DNA of 8,122 bases from assembly GCA_028709505.1 (NCBI GenBank), contig JAQVWW010000035.1:1-8122 (forward strand), read 5' to 3'. The notes under the pieces are model-generated. The model made no database searches, was not told the origin of the DNA, and saw only the letters and a program-made list of their open reading frames with translations. The translations under genes and the position numbers were made by a program. Source of the DNA: Eubacteriales bacterium. GTDB lineage: Bacteria > Bacillota > Clostridia > Christensenellales > UMGS416. Positions 1 to 8,122 of this stretch are shown in pieces (positions within the stretch are counted from its first letter, which is position 1; each line of letters starts with the position of its first letter).

Positions 1-612
1 GTCATCGCGCTGGAAAAGGGGCGGGACACCAAAGAGAAAATCCGCCGCAACTTCGGTTCGGCCCATCCCGAGGGGTACCGCAAGGCCTTAAGACAGATGA
101 AGCTGGCCGAAAAATTTCATCGCCCGGTCATTTGCCTGGTGGATACGGCCGGCGCTTTTTGCGGCATCGGCGCCGAGGAGCGCGGGCAGGGCCAGGCCAT
201 CGCCGAGAACCTGATGGAGATGATGGCACTCAAGACGCCGATCATCAGCGTGCTTATCGGCGAAGGCGGCAGCGGCGGCGCGCTGGCGCTGGCGGTGGCC
301 GACGAGCTATGGATGCTGGAGAACGCCGTCTATTCGGTCATATCGCCCGAGGGCTGCGCCAGCATCCTGTGGAAGGACGCCTCCAAAACCAAAGAAGCCA
401 GCGAATGCTTAAAGCTTACCGCCCAGGACTTAAAAGGGCTGGGCGTGGCCGACCGTATCTTTGACGAGCGGGGCGGCGATTTTGCGCACGTGTACGCGGC
501 GCTGGGCGCGGCGCTGGAGCAGACCGTGGCGCGCTATGCGGCGCTGCCAACGCAACAGCTGCTGCAGCGCCGGTATGATAAATTCAGGAAAATAGGGGAG
601 AAAAGCCAATGA
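1..612 (+). CDS. accA: Acetyl-CoA carboxylase carboxyltransferase, alpha subunit (5' end missing)
   Basis: AccA pairs with AccD to form the carboxyltransferase that moves the carboxyl group from biotin on AccB to acetyl-CoA, making malonyl-CoA in the first committed step of fatty-acid synthesis in the cytoplasm. The reading frame is open from base 1 and ends at TGA 610-612, giving 203 visible residues. E. coli AccA has about 319, so roughly the first 110 lie outside the window. Family motifs seen, by visible residue: [16 protein letters not shown] (16-31), [15 protein letters not shown] (48-63), the glycine-rich [11 protein letters not shown] (87-97, crotonase-fold oxyanion region) and [10 protein letters not shown] (115-124), with a terminal RRY near the C-terminus. 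The [15 protein letters not shown] form, rather than the DTPGAYPGVGAEERGQ of E. coli, fits Clostridia. The stop overlaps the degV start (ATGA), implying cotranscription. The promoter and probable accBCD/fab neighbours would be upstream, outside the window. Confidence 0.97.
   Translation, partial: VIALEKGRDTKEKIRRNFGSAHPEGYRKALRQMKLAEKFHRPVICLVDTAGAFCGIGAEERGQGQAIAENLMEMMALKTPIISVLIGEGGSGGALALAVADELWMLENAVYSVISPEGCASILWKDASKTKEASECLKLTAQDLKGLGVADRIFDERGGDFAHVYAALGAALEQTVARYAALPTQQLLQRRYDKFRKIGEKSQ
594..600 (+). promoter_or_regulatory. Ribosome binding site of degV
   Basis: AGGGGAG ends 8 nt before the ATG at 609. It lies inside the accA 3' end and fixes the start of the downstream gene at the overlapping ATGA, so degV can initiate independently of, or coupled to, accA termination. 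Confidence 0.8.
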
Positions 613-1442
613 TCGCCATTGTTACCGACAGCACCGCATACCTGACCCGGCACGAAGCGCGGCAGCTGGGCGTGTTCATTGCGCCCATGTCCTATACGGT
701 GGACGGCCGCCAGTATCACGAAGTCTATGCCGACTGCAACGGCGCTTACGAGGAGCTTATCCGCAACGGTGGCGACTTAAAGACGTCGCAGACGACGATG
801 ACGGTGTTCATGAGCACTTTTGAGGAGCTGCTGGCCAAAGGCTACGACGTGCTGTGCATCACCATCTCTTCGCGCCTGAGCGGCACATACAGCAGCGCGT
901 CGATGGCCGCCCGCAACACCGATCCCGACCGGGTGCGCCTGGTGGATTCGCTGTCCACCGCCGGCGGGCTGCGCTATCTGGTGCAGGCGGCGACGCGGAT
1001 GATCGATAAGGGCATGGAACTGGACGCCGTCGTAGAGCGACTGCAGCGGCTGCGCAGCCGCGTGGGCATCGTCTTTTCGGTCAGCGACATGGGCCCGCTG
1101 CGGCGCAGCGGCCGGCTGGGCGTGGTGCGCCAATCGGTGGGCACCATCTTAAACGTGCGCCCGCTGCTGGGCTGCGTGGACGGCAGCGTCGTGGCGGTGG
1201 GCACCGCCCGGGGCCGCTACGAGCAGATACGCAAGATGGCCCAGGCCGTGCCCCAACAGGCGGCGCGGCTGACGGTACACCACATCAACGAGGAAAAGAC
1301 GGCGCAGCTCATCCATCAGGAGCTGAAAAAAGGATGGCCGGCCGCCGAAATTTCGCTGCGTCCGCTGGGGCCCATATTGGGCATCCACCTGGGGTTGGGC
1401 ACGCTGGGCATCGTGTGGGAATGCCCGCCGGACGCCGGATAG
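609..1442 (+). CDS. DegV family (FakB-like) fatty-acid-binding protein
   Basis: DegV proteins bind one long-chain fatty acid. Those characterised as FakB present it to the kinase FakA, which makes acyl-phosphate for phospholipid synthesis. The 277-residue length is normal. Visible family landmarks: N-terminal [11 protein letters not shown] (2-12); KTSQTT (58-63), at the usual TSQPS fatty-acid carboxylate site; [12 protein letters not shown] (86-97); VDSLSTAGG (112-120); LRRSGRLG (164-171); and C-terminal [15 protein letters not shown] (256-270). Two positions differ from the common consensus: the proline of TSQPS is Thr62, and the proline of the C-terminal HxGPG motif is replaced by Leu263. 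Serine/threonine ligands in the first loops and His260 are kept. The start is fixed by the ATGA overlap with accA and by the AGGGGAG site. No signal peptide or membrane segment is seen, so it should be cytoplasmic. Coupling to accA fits a lipid-supply role, but the bound lipid and a FakA partner cannot be shown here. Confidence 0.93.
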   Translation: MIAIVTDSTAYLTRHEARQLGVFIAPMSYTVDGRQYHEVYADCNGAYEELIRNGGDLKTSQTTMTVFMSTFEELLAKGYDVLCITISSRLSGTYSSASMAARNTDPDRVRLVDSLSTAGGLRYLVQAATRMIDKGMELDAVVERLQRLRSRVGIVFSVSDMGPLRRSGRLGVVRQSVGTILNVRPLLGCVDGSVVAVGTARGRYEQIRKMAQAVPQQAARLTVHHINEEKTAQLIHQELKKGWPAAEISLRPLGPILGIHLGLGTLGIVWECPPDAG

Positions 1443-1462
1443 GCGGTAAGGTGTGCAACTAA

Positions 1463-1781
1463 CCTGTTTTGGGGGATCTGCTCCTAATCCCTTGCGCAAA
1501 GGACGCGCTCCTTGCGGTGGCCTGTTGTGGGATGGGAAGGGAGGGGGAATTCGTATGAGCGGGCTGTGGCAGGAGCAGCCGGCCGGCCTGTTTTGAGGGA
1601 TCTGCCCCCAATCCCCCGCGCAAAGGACGCGTTCCTTGCGGATCCCTATTGTGGGGATGGATGGGATGGGTAAGGCGCATAGGCAGGCTGTAGCGGGAGA
1701 GTTCTGCCAACCTGTCTTTTTGGGGGCACCGCCCCCAACCCCCCGCGTAAGGGATGCATCCCTTGCGGATCCCTGTCACGG
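1463..1781 (+). repeat. Degenerate tandem repeat, period about 124 bp, three cores
   Basis: Three related cores begin with CCTGT at 1463, 1587 and 1711, exactly 124 bp apart, although the third unit has about 3 extra bases before its hairpin. Each core reads CCTGT, a T-run, a G-rich then C-rich segment, then a hairpin of the form CGCAAAGGA/TCCTTGCG followed by GATCCC or a variant. The segments between cores also align (for example GGCTGTGGCAGGAG at 1562 against GGCTGTAGCGGGAG at 1686), so the whole 124-bp unit was probably duplicated and the core kept better than the spacer. In core 3 the hairpin is a full 9-bp stem (1746-1754 with 1759-1767, loop TGCA), and a second stem GGGGGC/GCCCCC precedes it. 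No open frame here looks like a gene. The G/C-rich hairpin modules resemble intergenic repeats I associate with GC-rich clostridia, but that is an impression, not a search result. Confidence 0.82.
1746..1767. repeat. Near-perfect palindrome in the third 124-bp repeat unit
   Basis: CGTAAGGGA pairs with TCCCTTGCG across a TGCA loop, a 9-bp stem with one G-T pair. The equivalent hairpins in units 1 and 2 (about 1495-1516 and 1619-1640) use AAGGA/TCCTT plus CGC/GCG with one bulged A. The stem survives sequence change between copies. No T-run follows on either strand, so this is not a classical terminator. Confidence 0.6.
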
Positions 1782-2023
1782 AAGTGCAGAGAGTTTGCAA
1801 GGTGTATGTTTTATTAAACTTAAAAGCTAATTAGGAGCCTATTTTAGCTATATCAACATCACCCCCCATAAAAAGCCATTCCATAGCACCGATACGGTTC
1901 TATTCCCCTGTGAATTGCGCCCAAGGGCAACGCCGCTTCCCCCCCACGCTCCGCGCAGCGGCCGTTTTAAGGGGTACCAGCGGGAGCGCCGCGGGAGACA
2001 GAAGGGGGAGAATCGGAAGTCCT
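1782..2023. other. Intergenic stretch between the two repeat arrays, no gene seen
   Basis: This stretch separates the 124-bp and 58-bp repeat arrays. It begins AT-rich (about 1800-1860), with an imperfect hairpin AGCTAA...TTAGCT (1825-1830 with 1844-1849, plus an inner TAG/CTA). It then turns GC-rich, with a long C-run at 1939-1945. CGCTCC at 1947-1952 can pair with GGAGCG at 1983-1988. Short open frames on both strands have no start supported by a ribosome binding site and show low-complexity Arg/Pro/Gly-rich translations. I read it as non-coding and possibly repeat-derived. Confidence 0.6.
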
Positions 2024-2031
2024 CTGTCCCC
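1993..2031. other. Imperfect hairpin next to the 58-bp repeat array
   Basis: GGG-A-GACAGA (1993-2002) is complementary to TCTGTC-CCC (2023-2031), with one bulged A and a loop of about 20 nt. The right arm runs into the first 58-bp repeat unit. No T-run follows, so its role is unknown. Confidence 0.4.
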
Positions 2032-2155
2032 TTCGGCATCAAAACAATGCCGCCGGTGTTATTTTGGTAGCTTTTCGGCTGCTGTCCCTCTCGGCGTCAA
2101 AACACCGCTGCTTGCACTATTTTAGCGGTTCTTCAGCAGCTGCCCTTCTGGGCAT
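2024..2155. repeat. Degenerate tandem repeat, period 58 bp, about 2.3 copies
   Basis: CTGTCCC at 2024, CTGTCCC at 2082 and CTGCCC at 2140 are exactly 58 bp apart. Units 1 and 2 share the blocks CTGTCCC, TCGGC, TCAAAACA and TATTTT. They match at about 40 of 58 positions by hand count, so the duplication is old. The third copy fades after GGGCATC (about 2155). Unit 2 carries ACCGCT (2104-2109), which can pair with AGCGGT (2124-2129); unit 1 does not keep this pairing well. The array lies just upstream of the nagB terminator, with no reading frame spanning it convincingly. Confidence 0.7.
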
Positions 2156-2190
2156 CGCCTGCCATTACAGTGGAAAAAGCTGCACACAGA

Positions 2191-2231
2191 AACAGCCGCC
2201 GCCCATGGGATAGCATGGGCCGGCGGCTGTT
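2191..2231 (-). terminator. Intrinsic terminator of nagB
   Basis: AACAGCCGCCG+CCCATG (2191-2207) pairs with CATGGG+C+CGGCGGCTGTT (2214-2231). The result is a 17-bp stem with a single bulged C and a 6-nt loop, 28 nt past the nagB stop. Read on the minus strand, the stem runs into a moderately T-rich segment (TGTTTCTGTGTG, then CTTTTT further on). The plus-strand side has no T-run, so it probably serves nagB mainly. It may also block readthrough from the convergent accA-degV unit, for which no better terminator is visible. Confidence 0.8.
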
Positions 2232-2259
2232 CTAATTACTGCCTGTGAATCCGCCGCTT

Positions 2260-2982
2260 CTAGAGCAGCGATGCGGCGGCGGTATCGGCGATGACCACCA
2301 AATCCGGGTGGCGCTGCAGCACCGTGCCGGGGATGTCCTCGGTGACGGGGTGAGTCAGAATGGTCTTGAGGATGGAAGCCTTGTCCTGCCCCTTGACCAG
2401 CATCAGCACACGGCGCGATTCCAGGATCATCGACGGCCCCACCGACAGCGCCGACGTGGGCATGTCGGTACGATCGCCAAAAAGTCGGCCGTTGGCCTCC
2501 AACGTGCTGGCGCTAAGCGGAATAACCGCGGTGCGGTTGGTAAAGGGCGTGCCCGGCTCGTTAAAGCCGATGTGTCCGTTGTGGCCCAGGCCCAGCAGCG
2601 CAATGTCCGCCGGGCCGTACTGATCGTACAGCGCGTTGTAGGCGCGGCAGGCTTCGTCGGGCGGCAGCGTCGGGTCGGGCAGATGCGTGTTCTCGGGGCG
2701 GATGTCCACGTGGTCAAACAGGTGATGACGCATGAAGTAGTGGTAGCTCTGGTCGTCGTCAATCGACAGGCCCACATACTCGTCCAGGTTAAACGACAGC
2801 GCGTGGGCCATCGAAAGCTCACCGGCCTGATAGCGGCGCACCAGCTCCGCATACAGCGCGATGGGTGTGGAGCCGGTGGGCAGCATCAGTACGGGCCTGG
2901 GCTTGCTGCTCAAAACACCCTGTACCTGTTCGGCGGCAGCGGTCGCCCATTCCTGCGGCGTGTTGTATACCAGTATTTGCAC
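2260..2982 (-). CDS. nagB: Glucosamine-6-phosphate deaminase
   Basis: NagB converts glucosamine-6-phosphate to fructose-6-phosphate and ammonia, feeding amino sugars from GlcNAc, chitin, mucin or cell-wall turnover into glycolysis. The 240-residue protein matches the short Firmicutes form. Motifs: LPTGSTP (34-40, phosphate loop), FNLDEYVGL (64-72, with Asp67 at the catalytic proton-acceptor position of E. coli Asp72), SYHYFM (79-84) and GLGHNGHIGFNEPG (131-144). In the last motif His137 and Glu142 match E. coli His143 and Glu148, and Asn135 takes the place of Asp141, as I recall for Bacillus-type NagB. The start is GTG at 2982-2980, chosen because AAGGAGA lies 8 nt upstream and the N-terminus MQILVYNTP fits the family. 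No nagA or sugar transporter adjoins it here, so it appears to be a single-gene unit, divergent from rpoB, with its own promoter and terminator. It is cytoplasmic. No transcription-factor operator was recognised. Confidence 0.96.
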   Translation of the reverse strand: MQILVYNTPQEWATAAAEQVQGVLSSKPRPVLMLPTGSTPIALYAELVRRYQAGELSMAHALSFNLDEYVGLSIDDDQSYHYFMRHHLFDHVDIRPENTHLPDPTLPPDEACRAYNALYDQYGPADIALLGLGHNGHIGFNEPGTPFTNRTAVIPLSASTLEANGRLFGDRTDMPTSALSVGPSMILESRRVLMLVKGQDKASILKTILTHPVTEDIPGTVLQRHPDLVVIADTAAASLL

Positions 2983-2990
2983 AGTTTTGT

Positions 2991-2997
2991 TCTCCTT
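2991..2997 (-). promoter_or_regulatory. Ribosome binding site of nagB
   Basis: On the minus strand AAGGAGA lies 8 nt before the GTG codon at 2982-2980. This strong site decides for the GTG start; no ATG is available close by. Confidence 0.85.
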
Positions 2998-3017
2998 TTC
3001 TATCGGCTTACGCCATG

Positions 3018-3046
3018 ATTATAAGTAAAAATTCGCGTGCGGGCAA
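3018..3046 (-). promoter_or_regulatory. Sigma-A-type promoter of nagB
   Basis: Reading the minus strand, TTGCCC (3046-3041, four of six matches to TTGACA) is followed after 17 bp by a perfect TATAAT (3023-3018). Transcription would begin near 3011, giving a leader of about 28 nt that holds the AAGGAGA site. Confidence 0.7.
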
Positions 3047-3158
3047 GGCACCCGGCGGCAAAACCCGCAACAACAGGCAAAAACATCGCCTTTATGCCGG
3101 ATAAGACAAAAACAGGCCCAAAAAACAAGACCTCGCCGCCGGGGCACGCAATTTTTTC

Positions 3159-3187
3159 TTGACAGAGATTGACAGCTGTGTTAATAT
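3159..3187 (+). promoter_or_regulatory. Sigma-A-type promoter of rpoBC
   Basis: TTGACA (3159-3164) is separated by 17 bp from TAATAT (3182-3187), and a T-run (3152-3157) just upstream could act as an UP-like element. The predicted start is near 3194, about 197 nt before rpoB. A second TTGACAG copy lies 10 bp downstream of the first (3169-3175) but has no -10 at the right distance. This is the only convincing plus-strand promoter in the intergenic region. Confidence 0.7.
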
Positions 3188-3200
3188 CAGTAGATGCATT

Positions 3201-3281
3201 AAGGTGGGGTGATATGCCATGCGTATGGATATATGCCTTTTTTTCCACGTCAAAAGTATTTCCATACGGCTTTATGGGCAT
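3201..3281 (+). promoter_or_regulatory. Putative structured leader or attenuator upstream of rpoB
   Basis: Two alternative folds can be drawn. Fold A: AAGGTG (3201-3206) with the TGCCTT region (3234-3239, including G-U pairs), enclosing ATAT+CCAT (3212-3220, bulged G) paired with ATGGATAT (3225-3232) around a GCGT loop. The remaining T-run to 3244 makes it terminator-like. Fold B: CGTATGGA (3222-3229) with TCCATACG (3261-3268), an 8-bp perfect stem flanked by ATGCC (3214-3218) with GGCAT (3277-3281). Bases 3222-3229 are used in both, so the folds exclude each other. Fold A has AU-rich helices and an internal loop, so termination strength is uncertain. Read by eye only. Confidence 0.4.
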
Positions 3282-3285
3282 CATT

Positions 3286-3306
3286 CCAGATAGCGAACCG
3301 CTCTGG
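3286..3306 (+). other. Hairpin in the rpoB leader
   Basis: CCAG (3286-3289) and AGCG (3292-3295) pair with CGCT (3299-3302) and CTGG (3303-3306), with an AT bulge and an AAC loop. It gives 8 bp in all and lies directly after the longer alternative structure. No T-run follows. Confidence 0.5.
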
Positions 3307-3325
3307 TATCTATAGTATACACTGG

Positions 3326-3341
3326 GCTTGAAAAGTCAAGC
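3326..3341 (+). other. Small perfect hairpin in the rpoB leader
   Basis: GCTTGA (3326-3331) pairs perfectly with TCAAGC (3336-3341) around an AAAG loop, about 50 nt before the rpoB start. It contains the TTG at 3328 that opens the longest possible rpoB frame, a further reason not to take that codon as the start. Confidence 0.5.
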
Positions 3342-3374
3342 ATGGCGTTTTACCGTACACATAAAATTTTTTTC

Positions 3375-3383
3375 AGGGGTGAT
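3375..3383 (+). promoter_or_regulatory. Ribosome binding site of rpoB
   Basis: AGGGGTGAT ends 7 nt before the ATG at 3391 and resembles the AGGAGGTGAT anti-SD complement. It decides for ATG 3391 over the in-frame TTG at 3328, which would add 21 residues with no homology to RpoB N-termini. Confidence 0.8.
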
Positions 3384-3390
3384 TTATTAC

Positions 3391-7156
<3,766 letters not shown>

Positions 7157-7158
<2 letters not shown>

Positions 7159-7162
7159 GGGG
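7157..7162 (+). promoter_or_regulatory. Ribosome binding site of rpoC
   Basis: AAGGGG overlaps the rpoB TAA stop (7156-7158) and lies 8 nt before the ATG at 7171. The second ATG at 7174 would be 11 nt away, so 7171 is favoured slightly. Confidence 0.7.
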
Positions 7163-7170
7163 TATTGCCG

Positions 7171-8122
<952 letters not shown>

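Noticed and set aside
1463..1781. CRISPR array
   Set aside because: The spacing is regular, but the units are 124 bp, only three in number, and the 'spacers' are themselves homologous; no cas gene is present.
1459..1800. 113-codon minus-strand frame over the 124-bp repeats
   Set aside because: Its protein repeats simply reflect the DNA repeat unit (recurring GGLGADP-like segments). There is no start-site support and no known domain.
1825..1849. Terminator of the accA-degV unit
   Set aside because: The AGCTAA/TTAGCT hairpin is AT-rich and imperfect, and no T-run follows; it is nearly 400 nt past the degV stop.
1910..2125. Short plus-strand frame of 71 codons in the island
   Set aside because: Low-complexity Arg/Ala/Ser translation, no ribosome binding site, and it crosses both a hairpin and a 58-bp repeat boundary.
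2245..3018. 257-codon plus-strand frame opposite nagB
   Set aside because: The minus-strand frame encodes a full NagB with all motifs. The plus-strand frame runs across the nagB start, stop and ribosome binding site and has an Arg/Gln/His-rich shadow composition.
3311..3321. Second rpoB promoter from TATAGT/TATACA near 3311-3321
   Set aside because: No reasonable -35 hexamer lies 16-18 bp upstream of either candidate.
3328..3390. Extension of rpoB to a TTG start at 3328
   Set aside because: The TTG sits inside a hairpin and lacks a ribosome binding site. The added 21 residues do not resemble RpoB, and ATG 3391 has a strong AGGGGTGAT site.

Overview
This looks like a stretch of core chromosome from a GC-rich member of the Bacillota (Clostridia-type). 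The evidence is the Firmicutes-style RpoB and RpoC sequences, the clostridial form of AccA ([15 protein letters not shown]), a Firmicutes-type NagB (GHNGH active-site loop), strong Shine-Dalgarno sites and recognisable sigma-A promoters. I cannot name the genus from sequence alone. An uncultured gut clostridium, perhaps Christensenellales- or Oscillospirales-like, is only a guess.

Layout: (1) Positions 1-1442 hold the 3' part of accA (acetyl-CoA carboxylase alpha subunit) and a degV/fakB-like fatty-acid-binding protein gene. The two overlap by 4 nt (ATGA) and both bear on fatty-acid supply. (2) Positions 1443-2259 are about 0.8 kb without a credible gene. They lie between two converging transcription units and contain a degenerate tandem repeat of about 124 bp (three cores), a 58-bp tandem repeat (about 2.3 copies), several hairpins and a strong terminator for nagB. 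(3) Positions 2260-2982 on the minus strand hold nagB (glucosamine-6-phosphate deaminase), with a GTG start, a clear ribosome binding site and its own promoter. (4) Positions 2983-3390 are a divergent intergenic region. It carries the nagB promoter on the minus strand and, on the plus strand, a good sigma-A promoter followed by a structured leader of about 200 nt before rpoB. (5) Positions 3391-7158 hold rpoB, and from 7171 to the window end lies the 5' part of rpoC, 12 nt downstream, forming the usual rpoBC operon.

The gene content is housekeeping, and I see no mobile element, CRISPR array, tRNA or new gene system. The points most worth a second look are: His and Asn at the RpoB positions equivalent to E. 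coli Q513 and H526, both rifamycin contacts; the rpoB leader, which can be drawn as two mutually exclusive folds, one resembling an intrinsic terminator; rpoBC sitting next to nagB rather than behind rplJL; and the two tandem-repeat arrays in the gene-free island. All structures, repeats and identities were read by eye, without folding or database searches.
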